The translations under genes were made by a program, and so were the position numbers. Of a stretch of 64,000 nucleotides of DNA, positions 26,183 to 35,137 are shown piece after piece. Under the pieces are notes generated by a model. That model was not told where the DNA came from. It did no database searches and saw only the letters and a list, made by a program, of their open reading frames with translations. This stretch comes from Pedobacter cryoconitis (GTDB lineage: Bacteria > Bacteroidota > Bacteroidia > Sphingobacteriales > Sphingobacteriaceae), in assembly GCF_014200595.1 (NCBI RefSeq), contig NZ_JACHCG010000004.1:372001-436000 (forward strand). Reading direction: 5' to 3'. The stretch's first letter is position 1. Each line of letters starts with the position of its first letter.

Positions 26183-27550
26183 ATGAAGAAAATTTTATTG
26201 ATGGCAAGCGGATTACTCTTCTTGTTTTTAAACGTACAATCCCAGACAAAAAGCGTAGATAAGGTGATTGCGGTATTGGGAAGCGATGTGATCCTGTTGT
26301 CGGAATTAAACCAGCAATACGTCATGTACCTGAACTCGGGGAATCCTGTGGATGAGAAAGTAAAGTGTTACATCCTTCAACAAATGCTGGTTCAACATCT
26401 ATTAAAACAACAAGCAAATATTGACTCCGTGATGGTGGACGATAAACAGGTAGATGATGAGCTGGATAAAAGAATGCGTTACCAGATTCAGCGTGCAGGC
26501 GGCCAGGATAAACTGGAAGAATTCCTGAACCGTTCGGTATTACAATATAAAGATGAGCTGAGACCTGACGTTAAAGATCAGCTTCAGGCGAATAAAATGC
26601 AGGGAACGATCACTGAGAAAGTGAGTATTACACCTGTAGAAGTGAGAAAATATTACGATTCTTACAAAAAAGACAGCTTACCGGATATCCCTGCTGAATA
26701 TGAAGTTGGAGAGATCGTGATTAACCCTGAACTGACAAAATCAGAAAAGCAACGTTTCTTTGATAAACTTGATGCGATAAGACTACGTGTTAAAAGCGGA
26801 GAAGACTTCGGATTTTTAGCAAAAACTTACTCAGAAGATCCGGGTTCAGCACCAGAAGGCGGTGATTTAGGATTCTTTGACCGTACCATGATGGCTAAAG
26901 AATTTACAGCTTATGCGTTTAAACTAAAACCAGGGGAACTTTCACCAGTATTTGAAACAGACTTTGGATTCCACGTTTTGCAGGTTGTAGAACGAAGAGG
27001 AGAGCAGGTTCACGCCCGTCACATTCTGATTCGTCCGCAAACTACCCCACAAAGTTTAGACCGTGCGAAACTACATGCAGACAGTGTTTACAACAACGTA
27101 ATTGCTAACAAACTGAGTTTCTCAGCAGCAGCGTCCCTTTACTCTTCCAACAAAGAATCTAAATATAACGGAGGTATGCTTTTATTTGCAGATAACGTTA
27201 CAGCGAGGACTACCTTCATTCCTGCTGACAAATTAGATCCAAAAGTATTCCTTGTCGTAGATACGATGAAAATTGGTGAAATCTCAAGACCAGTACCATT
27301 TACAGCAGCTGACGGAAAAGAAGGCTACAAAATTATCCTTTTAAAATCTAAGATTGCGCCACACAAAGGTAACCTTGAACAAGATTACGCTAAGTTCAAA
27401 GAAAAGGCCCAGCAACAAAAAATGGATCGTGTAATGAGTGAATGGTTTGAAAAAAGAAGAAAAAGCACTTATATTAGAATCGATCCTGACTACTCTACCT
27501 GTGATGAGTTGAAAATCTGGACTAAACCATTACCAGAAGAAACAAAATAA
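26183..27550 (+). CDS. surA: Periplasmic peptidyl-prolyl isomerase/chaperone SurA
   Basis: The 455-residue protein has a signal peptide (KILLMASGLLFLFLNVQSQT), an N-terminal chaperone domain (SVDKVIAVLGSDVILLSELN, about 22-160), and two parvulin-type regions. The first reads EYEVGEIVINPELTKSEK with YSEDPGSAPEGGDLGFFDR and FETDFGFHVLQVVERRG. The second begins VHARHILIRPQTTPQSLDRA and is partly degenerate after ESKYNGGMLLF. SurA escorts outer-membrane beta-barrel proteins to the Bam machinery. It sits between a shorter SurA-like protein and a MoxR ATPase, with 2 nt to moxR. Family sure; client set unknown. Confidence 0.92.
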   Translation: MKKILLMASGLLFLFLNVQSQTKSVDKVIAVLGSDVILLSELNQQYVMYLNSGNPVDEKVKCYILQQMLVQHLLKQQANIDSVMVDDKQVDDELDKRMRYQIQRAGGQDKLEEFLNRSVLQYKDELRPDVKDQLQANKMQGTITEKVSITPVEVRKYYDSYKKDSLPDIPAEYEVGEIVINPELTKSEKQRFFDKLDAIRLRVKSGEDFGFLAKTYSEDPGSAPEGGDLGFFDRTMMAKEFTAYAFKLKPGELSPVFETDFGFHVLQVVERRGEQVHARHILIRPQTTPQSLDRAKLHADSVYNNVIANKLSFSAAASLYSSNKESKYNGGMLLFADNVTARTTFIPADKLDPKVFLVVDTMKIGEISRPVPFTAADGKEGYKIILLKSKIAPHKGNLEQDYAKFKEKAQQQKMDRVMSEWFEKRRKSTYIRIDPDYSTCDELKIWTKPLPEETK

Positions 27551-27552
27551 TT

Positions 27553-28515
27553 ATGCAGTACACTAACGACAAAGCGGCAGTTGATGCCCTTCACCAATTC
27601 TACAAAGACATAAAGAATGAAATTGGTAAAGTCGTTATTGGACAGGATGAAGCTGTTAAATCGGTACTCATCTCTATCCTGAGCAATGGACATTGCTTAT
27701 TGGTAGGTGTTCCCGGACTTGCAAAGACACTACTGGTTCAAACCGTGGCAGATGTGCTTGACCTTAACTTTAACAGAATACAATTTACCCCCGATCTGAT
27801 GCCAGGGGATATCATTGGCTCAGAAATCTTAGGAGAAGACAGGAACTTTAAATTCATTAAAGGCCCTGTCTTCTCTAATATTGTTCTCGCTGACGAAATC
27901 AACAGAACCCCTCCAAAAACCCAGGCTGCCCTTTTAGAAGCCATGCAGGAGAAATCCGTTACCGCAGCAGGCCACAAGCACATTTTACCCAAACCCTTTT
28001 TCGTCCTTGCTACCCAGAACCCTATCGAACAAGAAGGAACCTATCCACTTCCAGAAGCTCAGCTTGACCGTTTCATGTTCAACGTGCTGCTTACCTACCC
28101 AACCTTTCAGGAAGAACTTACTATCGTCAAAAACTCTACCGGCAATAACCCCGTTACCCTCAAAAAACTAATCAACGCCGAGCAGATCCAATACTTTCAG
28201 CAATTGATCCGTACCATTCCCGTAACCGATAACGTACTGGAATATGCGGTAAAACTAACCGGAAAAACCCGTCCCGGAAACTCATTGGCAACCCCTGAAA
28301 TTAACCAGTACGTAAACTGGGGAGCAGGCCCGAGAGCCTCTCAATTTCTTATCCTCGGTGCCAAATGCCACGCCGCCATCTCAGGGAAATACTCACCAGA
28401 CATCGAAGACGTACAAGCCGTTGCAGAAGCCATTCTCCGCCACCGTATCGTAAGAAACTACCGTGCCGAAGCCGAAGGCCTGTCCGTAGAAAAAATCATT
28501 CAGAACCTGCTATAA
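27553..28515 (+). CDS. MoxR-family AAA+ ATPase
   Basis: The 320-residue cytoplasmic ATPase has Walker A GVPGLAKT at about residues 52-59, Walker B VLADEI at 111-116 followed by NRTPPKTQAALLEAMQEKSV, sensor FFVLATQNPIEQEGTYPLPE with AQLDRFMFN, and the C-terminal lid WGAGPRASQFLILGAKCHAA. MoxR proteins act as chaperones that mature enzymes or complexes, usually with a DUF58/vWA partner. No DUF58 or vWA gene follows here; instead there is 473 bp of non-coding DNA. The 3' half uses many C-ending codons. The gene begins 2 nt after surA. Confidence 0.93.
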   Translation: MQYTNDKAAVDALHQFYKDIKNEIGKVVIGQDEAVKSVLISILSNGHCLLVGVPGLAKTLLVQTVADVLDLNFNRIQFTPDLMPGDIIGSEILGEDRNFKFIKGPVFSNIVLADEINRTPPKTQAALLEAMQEKSVTAAGHKHILPKPFFVLATQNPIEQEGTYPLPEAQLDRFMFNVLLTYPTFQEELTIVKNSTGNNPVTLKKLINAEQIQYFQQLIRTIPVTDNVLEYAVKLTGKTRPGNSLATPEINQYVNWGAGPRASQFLILGAKCHAAISGKYSPDIEDVQAVAEAILRHRIVRNYRAEAEGLSVEKIIQNLL

Positions 28516-28634
28516 CAAGCTCTATCTATAATTTCATACACAAATAGTTTCTTCAGGAAATACGCCAGTCAAAAAACAGGTCCGGCATTTCTATTGATAA
28601 AAAATTACCCTTTATTTTCCTTTTATATCATCAC

Positions 28635-28784
28635 TCCACTTCACCAACTAGTTTTTCTTTTTATTCCTCCAACTCTTTCACCAATCCACTTCACCAACTA
28701 GTCTTTCCCTTTATTCCTCCAACTCTTTTACCAATCCGCTTCTCCAAATAGTCTTTCTTTCTTTCACCTCCCACCCCAACTAAA
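28635..28784 (+). repeat. 50-nt tandem repeat, two near-identical copies and a decayed third
   Basis: Copies start at 28635, 28685 and 28735. Copies 1 and 2 agree at about 46 of 50 positions, and the third is recognisable for roughly 30 nt. All begin TCC[AG]CTTC and contain AGT[TC]TTTC. The unit is not a multiple of three, so it is not a coding repeat, and there are no unique spacers, so it is not CRISPR. Confidence 0.85.
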
Positions 28785-28868
28785 GAGCTGTTATCCATAT
28801 TTTTCATTGATTGCGGATTTCCGGCAAGCTAGTCTATCCGGTTTACAACCGGTTATCCCCAAGGCGGC

Positions 28869-28952
28869 AAAAAAACAGGGTGTGCTGTTTTCCTGACCTT
28901 CGGCTCCTCTTCAGGAGGCGGCCAGTCTGAAAATAGCACACCCTGTTTTTTT
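28869..28952. terminator. Large nested hairpin, probable bidirectional terminator (element A)
   Basis: The 24-nt arms at 28869-28892 and 28929-28952 pair with a single G-T wobble. Seven A residues start the left arm and seven T residues end the right arm. The 36-nt loop contains a second small hairpin (CTCCT / AGGAG). It lies between moxR and the convergent phosphodiesterase gene. Confidence 0.8.
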
Positions 28953-28988
28953 GATCCCCTCAGGAAATCCCCCCTTCACCCGGAGAAA

Positions 28989-29876
28989 CTACTTGACAGG
29001 CAATTCCAATCGCTGGAATAAATTGGGATAATCAGTGATGATACCATCGACACCCAACCCCACCATATACTCCATATCCTTCAAACTATTCACCGTCCAC
29101 GGAACAATCTTTATCCCCGCCTCATGGCACCTGTCCACTAACCCTTTCCCAACCAACACCGCATACGGACTATAAAAAGTCGGATTAAAACCTAAATCCT
29201 TGATATTATTCTCAAAATCCTCCTTCTCATCAATCATCAATGCAGTTCTCACCTTTGGATACTTCCCATGCACATACTGCAAACATCTGATATCAAAAGC
29301 CTGGATAATTGCCCTTTTAACCATTTTTTTCTTCACCACTACATCCATCACCAACTGTGAAAACTCTGCCGGTTCAGGATGGAACACTGAATCACCCTTA
29401 CGGATAGTTTTGATTTCAATCGCATAATCAGGCTTAGGCAACTTATGCAACTTTACATACGCCTCCACCGAATCTATCACCTCACTCAGCAGCGGCTTAT
29501 AAGCCTTATACTTCTGCTGACCAGGATAACGCTTATGAACCTTACTCCCCACATCATACTTACGGATCTGGTCATAATCCATTTCATACATATTATACTT
29601 CTGCTCATCCTTCAGCGGAATCTCCTTTCCATCCGGCGTAAGGCTGATCTCATTGTTAAAATAAGGCTCATGAGAAAGCACCACCTGCTTATCTTTTGAT
29701 ATCACTACATTCATTCCTAAAGTTGTAACCCCAAGATCCAGAGCACGCAGCATACCACCAATAGTATTCTCAGGCATTAAGCCCCTTGCCCCCCTTTGCC
29801 CCTGCTTATCAAAAGTCTGACTATAACCCTGTATACAACACAATACCGCGACTCCAAATAGTAAATATTTCTTCAT
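28989..29876 (-). CDS. Glycerophosphodiester phosphodiesterase family protein, exported
   Basis: The 295-residue protein has a signal peptide (KYLLFGVAVLCCIQGYSQ) and the GDPD barrel. QGQRGARGLMPENTIGGMLR is the HRG-type active-site start, with RGARG where HRG[AG] is usual. LSHEPYFNNE gives the second catalytic His and Glu. Later parts are PDYAIEIKTIRKGD, AIIQAFDIRCLQYVHGKYP and GIKIVPWTVNSLKDMEYMVG, ending GVDGIITDYPN. The family hydrolyses glycerophosphodiesters to glycerol 3-phosphate and an alcohol. The first catalytic position of the canonical HRG appears to be Gln-Arg-Gly here, which may change activity. Its terminator is the nested hairpin downstream. Confidence 0.9.
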   Translation of the reverse strand: MKKYLLFGVAVLCCIQGYSQTFDKQGQRGARGLMPENTIGGMLRALDLGVTTLGMNVVISKDKQVVLSHEPYFNNEISLTPDGKEIPLKDEQKYNMYEMDYDQIRKYDVGSKVHKRYPGQQKYKAYKPLLSEVIDSVEAYVKLHKLPKPDYAIEIKTIRKGDSVFHPEPAEFSQLVMDVVVKKKMVKRAIIQAFDIRCLQYVHGKYPKVRTALMIDEKEDFENNIKDLGFNPTFYSPYAVLVGKGLVDRCHEAGIKIVPWTVNSLKDMEYMVGLGVDGIITDYPNLFQRLELPVK

Positions 29877-29923
29877 AATTCTTTTCTTTAATCATTTAAC
29901 GGTTAAACAGCCAATTTATACAC

Positions 29924-29986
29924 AATAAAAAAAGGTTTCTTAATATCAGCCTAACATAAGACCGACACTAAGAAACCCTTTTTATT
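29924..29986 (-). terminator. Terminator of the NTF2-like gene
   Basis: GGTTTCTTA (29934-29942) and TAAGAAACC (29969-29977) form the stem, extended by A/T pairs with one bulge. On the minus strand it ends in a run of seven T residues. The loop is 26 nt. Confidence 0.75.
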
Positions 29987-30000
29987 TGAGAATAAGAAAC

Positions 30001-30858
30001 TTAGCGCTCCGCAGGAACGTAAATCTGCTGAATCAGATTCCAGTTAAAATCAGGCTGACGCTCATAAATGAACACATAATTAAAACTCTCTCTTAAATCC
30101 GTTCTGTAATCAATCGTTGCTACACCATAAGTATAAGCTAAATCCCCACCCGCTGCCTTATCAGCACCAACAGTTCTTAAGCTCATTTTATCAATCATGC
30201 TATTATAAAAAGCGATGATCTTATCTTTTCCAATTACAGGTTCATAACCCGGAAAGATAACCCTTGCATCATGATTCAGGAAACCACCATAAGCAGCAAC
30301 CCCATAAGACTTCAAAGTCATGTTCAACGTCTTCTCAGTAGTCAGAATTATATCTTTCCCGGCAGCTAACTGTTTTGGCCCCGCAAACTTTGGTTTAAAG
30401 TAATCTTTCGGCTCTACAAAATGAGTAGTAACCGGCTGTAAAGGCTTATGATGCTCCGCCCCCAAATCCAGTGCAAGTTCCCATTTACCATTGATCGCTT
30501 TCCATACAGAAAGATACTCACCATAAGCCTTAGTTTCTCCATCTACCGTGTAACCGCCAGAAGTAAAACCCCAGTCCCCACTGCGGGAAACCCTTGCATA
30601 AGCAGGTGCCCAGCTCAGATTTTTATCATTAGGCTGGTTCGCATAGAATGTTTTTGCATCTACCGGATTAGGTCTGAATACCAAAGCACCTTTTGCACTG
30701 TAAGCCTCAAAAGCAGACTTAACCCCATCCTTTGCAGCAGTGGCCGCGAATTCCTCTTCCGCTTTTACCAGTGATTTAGTAGTACCATCAGTATGCTGAG
30801 CAGATGCGCCCAAGGTAAAAGTTGCAGCCAATAGGGTGCAGATTATTTTATTGATCAT
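30001..30858 (-). CDS. Exported protein with two NTF2-like/DUF4440-type domains
   Basis: The 285-residue protein has a signal peptide (KIICTLLAATFTLGASAQ). The first NTF2-like domain (about 30-140) has SLVKAEEEFAATAAKDGVKS, GALVFRPNPVDAKTFYANQP and GDWGFTSGGYTVDGETKAYG. The second (about 165-285) has GVAAYGGFLNHDARVIFPGY, KDKIIAFYNSM and a final FNWNLIQQIYVP. The cone-shaped NTF2 fold binds small ligands or acts as enzyme. In Bacteroidota such two-domain proteins are common and uncharacterised. No catalytic residue can be named. Monocistronic, with its own terminator. Confidence 0.78.
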   Translation of the reverse strand: MINKIICTLLAATFTLGASAQHTDGTTKSLVKAEEEFAATAAKDGVKSAFEAYSAKGALVFRPNPVDAKTFYANQPNDKNLSWAPAYARVSRSGDWGFTSGGYTVDGETKAYGEYLSVWKAINGKWELALDLGAEHHKPLQPVTTHFVEPKDYFKPKFAGPKQLAAGKDIILTTEKTLNMTLKSYGVAAYGGFLNHDARVIFPGYEPVIGKDKIIAFYNSMIDKMSLRTVGADKAAGGDLAYTYGVATIDYRTDLRESFNYVFIYERQPDFNWNLIQQIYVPAER

Positions 30859-30895
30859 GGTTTAATATATAGTATTAAATATAAGGTGTTTTTAA

Positions 30896-32356
30896 TTATA
30901 ATTTATTCCAGGTAGTACCCTCTTTGCTATCCTTTAATTGGATACCAATATCCTGAAGACCAATACGTATCTTATCAGAAGTAGCATAATCCTTGTTTTC
31001 TTTTGCACTCTTTCTGATATCAATGACCATATCCAATACATCATTTAATTCCGTATTTGAACTTTCCTCATCCTTTAACCCAAAGATATCATAGACAAAA
31101 TCCTGCATCAGTTGTTTCAGCTTATCCAGTTCAGCAGCAGAAATACTACCCTTACCATCATAAACAGTATTGATAATCCTTGCCGCCTCAAACAACTCTG
31201 CAATAACTACAGGGCTGTTAAAATCATCATTCATTGCCTTTACACAATTCAATCTGATAGGTTCGATTTCGAAATCTCCCGTTGCAGCAGGCGTCAGCTT
31301 CTCCAGTAAACTCAGAGAATTCATCAACCGTCTGAATCCTTTTTCCGAAGCATCCAACGCATCATTTGAGAAATCCAGTGTGCTGCGATAATGTGCCTGG
31401 AGCATAAAAAACTTAACCGTCATCGGGCTGTACCCTTTTGATAACAAAGGATGATCACCAGAAAACAACTGTAAAGGCATAAAACCATTACCAGCAGTCT
31501 TAGACATCCTTGCGCCATTCACCGTTAACATATTTGTATGCATCCAGTACTTTGCAGGATGTTTATGATAACAAGCCTCCGACTGTGCGATTTCGTTGGT
31601 ATGGTGCGTAGCCGCTAAATCCATTCCACCACCATGAATATCAAATTCCTCACCCAGATATTTTGCACTCATCGCAGAGCACTCAATATGCCAGCCTGGA
31701 AAACCAACACCCCATGGAGACTGCCAGCGCATCAATGTTTCAGGCTTAGCCTTAATCCACAAAGCAAAATCCAGTCTGCCGCGTTTCTCATCCTGCCCAC
31801 CCAATTCCCTGGTATTAGCCATCATATCATCCAGATTACGATTAGTTAATACCGTATAATTATAAGTCTGGCTATATTTCTCTACATCAAAATATACTGT
31901 TCCATTAGTTTCATAAGCATAACCATTGGCAATGATATCTTTGATCATCTCAATCTGTTCAATAATATGACCAGTTGCTGTAGGCTCAATGCTGGGCGGA
32001 AGCGTATTGAACATGCGTAATACATCATGGAAACCCAGTGTATATTTTTGCACAATCTCCATCGGTTCCAATTGCTCCAGCTTTGCTCTTTTTGCAAACT
32101 TATCATCACCCTCATCACGATCACCTTCCAAATGGCCGGCATCCGTTATATTGCGAACATAACGAACCTTGAAGCCCATATACTTCAGATACCTGAAGAT
32201 TAAATCAAAAGAAATGAAAGTACGGCAATTACCCAGATGCACATCACTGTAAACAGTAGGCCCGCAAACGTACATCCCAACATGGTGGCCGTTTAAGGGT
32301 TCAAAATTCTCTTTTTTGCGCGTAAGGGTATTGTATAGCTGTAAACCGTTCTCCAT
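30896..32356 (-). CDS. cysS: Cysteinyl-tRNA synthetase
   Basis: The 486-residue class I synthetase charges tRNA-Cys. The zinc ligand Cys 31 and the HIGH-type motif lie in [20 protein letters not shown], where HLGN replaces HIGH at about residues 40-43, a form I recall from other Bacteroidota. Zinc ligands also occur in [19 protein letters not shown] and [13 protein letters not shown]. The KMSKS-type loop is [10 protein letters not shown]. The C-terminal DALR anticodon-binding region follows. Length is normal. The upstream gene is an EEP-family nuclease on the same strand, 72 bp away; co-transcription is uncertain. Confidence 0.97.
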   Translation of the reverse strand: MENGLQLYNTLTRKKENFEPLNGHHVGMYVCGPTVYSDVHLGNCRTFISFDLIFRYLKYMGFKVRYVRNITDAGHLEGDRDEGDDKFAKRAKLEQLEPMEIVQKYTLGFHDVLRMFNTLPPSIEPTATGHIIEQIEMIKDIIANGYAYETNGTVYFDVEKYSQTYNYTVLTNRNLDDMMANTRELGGQDEKRGRLDFALWIKAKPETLMRWQSPWGVGFPGWHIECSAMSAKYLGEEFDIHGGGMDLAATHHTNEIAQSEACYHKHPAKYWMHTNMLTVNGARMSKTAGNGFMPLQLFSGDHPLLSKGYSPMTVKFFMLQAHYRSTLDFSNDALDASEKGFRRLMNSLSLLEKLTPAATGDFEIEPIRLNCVKAMNDDFNSPVVIAELFEAARIINTVYDGKGSISAAELDKLKQLMQDFVYDIFGLKDEESSNTELNDVLDMVIDIRKSAKENKDYATSDKIRIGLQDIGIQLKDSKEGTTWNKL

Positions 32357-32428
32357 TAGTATATATATTTATTTTAGTCCGGGAAAATACTGGACTGAAG
32401 ATAACAAAGATAAAAATTTGTGAGTATA

Positions 32429-33538
32429 TTAATTGATTCTTAAGTCACTTCTTACAGGGAAATGATCAGATAATCTCGCTTGTATAATCCGGTGGTTAAT
32501 CACCTTGATTGTCTTTGTTGCTGAGATATAGTCTATCTGGAAATTAGGGAATTTTCCATTATAAGTACGTCCAAGTCCTGTTCCCTGCTCCACAAAGCTG
32601 TTATGAAGCGATTTTGTCAATTGTGTCACCGCATAAGAAGCAGGTGTATCATTAAAATCCCCTGCAATCAGGAAAGGTGTTTTACAGGATTTCATATGAT
32701 CTTTCATAATATCAACCTGTCCGCTTCTTTTAAGAAATGCCGTTTTCAGCATACCCATGATCCTTTTTGCAGGTAAAATCTCTGTATCCATTTTCTGCGT
32801 CACTTTATCCAGGTAATTATAATCCTGCTTATCAAAAGAGATGGACTGCAAATGAACATTATAAACCCTTACCTTCTCTTTGTTGACCATTACATCCACA
32901 TAGATACTTGCATTGCCCCCATGATTCGTACTGAACAGGATACTGCCCTTATTAACGATCGGATATCTTGAAAAGATAGCCAGGCCCGCAGATTCATAAT
33001 CATTACCAGAAGAAGGTACAAAATAATAGTTGGAAGTTTTCAGGATCTGTTTCAGGCTGTCAGTGATCGCGAATGTTCCCTTACGGCGGGTATAATATTC
33101 CTGAAAACAGATGATATCAGGATTTTCATCTTTGACGACTGCCAGCATCTGCTGCTTCACAGCTTCATTGCTCTCTTCCCCATAAGGTTTAAAACTATGC
33201 ACATTGTAAGTCATCATTCTGACCAGTTCAGGAGCCGATTTCGGGCCATCACCAGATTCCCCGATAAAACCAACTGTAGCAATTAGCGGGTGCCAGCCTA
33301 TGGCGATGATAGCGGCAGTACCTAAAGCAAATACTATTCTGCCCTTTAACACCCACCAGATAATAAACAACACATTTAAAAGCAGCACGAAAGGATAAGC
33401 CAGGCCAAAAAAGGCAATACGCTGATGTTCACGCGGATCAAGATTACCAGCTAATATCCCTAATAAAAGAGCAAAAGCCGTAACTACGCCAGCCAGTAAA
33501 GTGATCTTCCCTAAAAATGTAAGCTTTTTTTTCTTCAT
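32429..33538 (-). CDS. Membrane-anchored endonuclease/exonuclease/phosphatase (EEP) family protein
   Basis: The 369-residue protein starts with three hydrophobic helices within the first 95 residues (ITLLAGVVTAFALLLGILAG, IAFFGLAYPFVLLLNVLFII, ALGTAAIIAIGWHPLIATVG). The EEP catalytic domain follows, with MMTYNVHSFKPYGEESN, DIICFQEYYTRRKG, LAIFSRYPIVNKGSILF, VYNVHLQSISF, FLIAGDFNDTPASYAV and ARLSDHFPVRSDL. The Asn, Glu, Asp and His of this superfamily are present. Substrate (DNA, RNA, lipid or inositol phosphate) is not predictable; the fold faces outward or inward depending on topology. Its start shares one base (TAATG) with the stop of the rhomboid gene, so it ends the mutL operon. Confidence 0.85.
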   Translation of the reverse strand: MKKKKLTFLGKITLLAGVVTAFALLLGILAGNLDPREHQRIAFFGLAYPFVLLLNVLFIIWWVLKGRIVFALGTAAIIAIGWHPLIATVGFIGESGDGPKSAPELVRMMTYNVHSFKPYGEESNEAVKQQMLAVVKDENPDIICFQEYYTRRKGTFAITDSLKQILKTSNYYFVPSSGNDYESAGLAIFSRYPIVNKGSILFSTNHGGNASIYVDVMVNKEKVRVYNVHLQSISFDKQDYNYLDKVTQKMDTEILPAKRIMGMLKTAFLKRSGQVDIMKDHMKSCKTPFLIAGDFNDTPASYAVTQLTKSLHNSFVEQGTGLGRTYNGKFPNFQIDYISATKTIKVINHRIIQARLSDHFPVRSDLRIN

Positions 33539-34404
33539 TAATCCTTACTCGCCTTGAATAAAATCTCCTTTTCTTCCCTGCTTAACTTATCATAACCTGA
33601 CTTGGAAACTTTATCCAGGACCGCATCAACCTCTTTCTGGTTGACCTTATTACTTTTATTCCTTGCACCAGCATTAGGCTTGTCATTTCTCACCACCTTT
33701 AAAGTTGGTTTACGCTCAAACCAGCCACTTAAATCGTTTCCGCCCTGTAAAAGCTTAATATAAACAAAACCAAACAGTGCCCCACCCAAATGTGCAAAAC
33801 TGCCACCCGGATTTTGAGAAGCAATGCTGATCAGGTCAATCACAATGTAGGCCATCAGCAAATATTTCAGCTTCACATTTCCGATAAACATCAGGTTCAT
33901 TGAATAATCAGGAACCAAAGTCGCCGTAGCTACTGCAATAGCCATTACTGAGGCTGATGAACCGATAATTATAGCCCCAGGAACATAAAGTGCAAAAACA
34001 GGGAAAATATTATAAGCAAGTGCATAAATGACTGCGCCCATTACGCCACCCGCAAGATATACCAAATGGAACTGACGCGGTTTCAGGAAATCTAAAAAGA
34101 TCCTGCCCATCCAGAACAACCATAACATATTAAACAGGATGTGAAAAATATCATTATGAAAAAACTGATAAGTCAGTATCGTATAAAAACGGAAAGGAAG
34201 CTTAGGCAATGCCGCAGGAAAAGCAACATATTCACTCACATAATCCAGAAACCGGACATTTGTATTTCCGGCCAGAAAGTACGTAACCCCAAAAAGGGCT
34301 ACAGCGACGTAAACAATCGTATTGATCCCAATATAAAAAAACACCGGGTTCCCAGACTGGAAAACTTTATATTTCAGATCCTCAAGCAGATTTTTCTTAG
34401 TCAT
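33538..34404 (-). CDS. Rhomboid-family intramembrane serine protease with C-terminal DUF6576-like tail
   Basis: The 288-residue protein has about six membrane helices. The catalytic Ser lies in IIGSSASVMAIAVATATL and the catalytic His in SFAHLGGALFGFVYIKLL. An early FHNDIFHILFNMLWLFWMGR gives the conserved HxxxN-type segment. The soluble C-terminus ends VLDKVSKSGYDKLSREEKEI, a tail I associate with Bacteroidota rhomboids (DUF6576). Rhomboids cut transmembrane substrates. It overlaps the second rhomboid gene by 8 nt and the EEP gene by 1 nt. Full catalytic dyad is present. Confidence 0.9.
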   Translation of the reverse strand: MTKKNLLEDLKYKVFQSGNPVFFYIGINTIVYVAVALFGVTYFLAGNTNVRFLDYVSEYVAFPAALPKLPFRFYTILTYQFFHNDIFHILFNMLWLFWMGRIFLDFLKPRQFHLVYLAGGVMGAVIYALAYNIFPVFALYVPGAIIIGSSASVMAIAVATATLVPDYSMNLMFIGNVKLKYLLMAYIVIDLISIASQNPGGSFAHLGGALFGFVYIKLLQGGNDLSGWFERKPTLKVVRNDKPNAGARNKSNKVNQKEVDAVLDKVSKSGYDKLSREEKEILFKASKD

Positions 34405-35137
34405 AATAGTCGTAAAATGTATTTTTCTCTTTCCATAACTTCACGAGTATAAACCCCAGCAATGCGCCACCAAGGTGTGCATAATGCGCAACAGAGTCTC
34501 CCTGAACACTAGCTACCCCTAAACTTAGTTCTATCAGGATATAAACCGGAATAATATACTTAGCCTTCACAGGCACAGGAATAAACATGATATAAAGTTC
34601 AGCATTCGGATAAAGCATTCCAAAAGCAACCAGCAAACCAAATATAGCTCCCGAAGCCCCAACCATAGGACCAGAGTAAATACTTAAAAAAGTTTGTCCC
34701 TGTTCAGGACTTAAACCCCTTAAATTTAAAGAAGCCATTCCCTTCACAATGTCAATCGTTACAGCCCCTGGATTAACAGGAGAACCTGTCATTTGATAAA
34801 TTTCAAAAGCCTGTACACCCCATTGTAAGGCAAGCGCACCCAAACCCGTGATCAGGTAAAAATTGATAAACCGTTTAGTTCCCCACCTGGTTTCCAATAC
34901 CGAACCAAAAGAGAACAACGCAAACATATTGAATAAAATATGGGTAAAGTTCCCATGCATAAACATATACGTGATCGGCTGCCAGATCTTGAACAGCGGA
35001 GAATCAAAGTAAAATGCACCCAGGTAATAACCCAGGTCAATTCCTTTAGATTCAAAAACATATTTAGCTGCAAAAAACAACACATTGATGATCAACAGGT
35101 TCTTAACAACTGGAGGTATATGAATATTATTCATCAT
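34397..35137 (-). CDS. Rhomboid-family intramembrane serine protease
   Basis: The 246-residue protein has six or seven hydrophobic helices. The catalytic Ser lies in GPMVGASGAIFGLLVAFGML (GASG) and the His in SVAHYAHLGGALLGFILVKL. HGNFTHILFNMFALFSFGSV is the conserved helix-2 segment, and ETRWGTKRFINFYLI follows in loop 1. It starts one base into the mutL stop (TAATG) and overlaps the next rhomboid gene by 8 nt, so four genes (mutL, two rhomboids, EEP) are tightly coupled. The two rhomboids share the fold but differ in length and tail. Substrates unknown. Confidence 0.93.
   Translation of the reverse strand: MMNNIHIPPVVKNLLIINVLFFAAKYVFESKGIDLGYYLGAFYFDSPLFKIWQPITYMFMHGNFTHILFNMFALFSFGSVLETRWGTKRFINFYLITGLGALALQWGVQAFEIYQMTGSPVNPGAVTIDIVKGMASLNLRGLSPEQGQTFLSIYSGPMVGASGAIFGLLVAFGMLYPNAELYIMFIPVPVKAKYIIPVYILIELSLGVASVQGDSVAHYAHLGGALLGFILVKLWKEKNTFYDYYD

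Larger units (their letters stand above)
28516..28988. other. 473-bp non-coding stretch after moxR
   Basis: No convincing gene is seen. The left part is C/T-rich and holds a 50-nt tandem repeat (28635-28784). The right part holds a large nested inverted repeat (28869-28952) that can serve both convergent neighbours as a terminator. Between them are short dyads such as CCGGTTTACAACCGG near 28840. Confidence 0.7.

Noticed and set aside
28635..28784. CRISPR array or coding repeat at the 50-nt units
   Set aside because: There are no spacers and no cas genes, and 50 is not a multiple of three.
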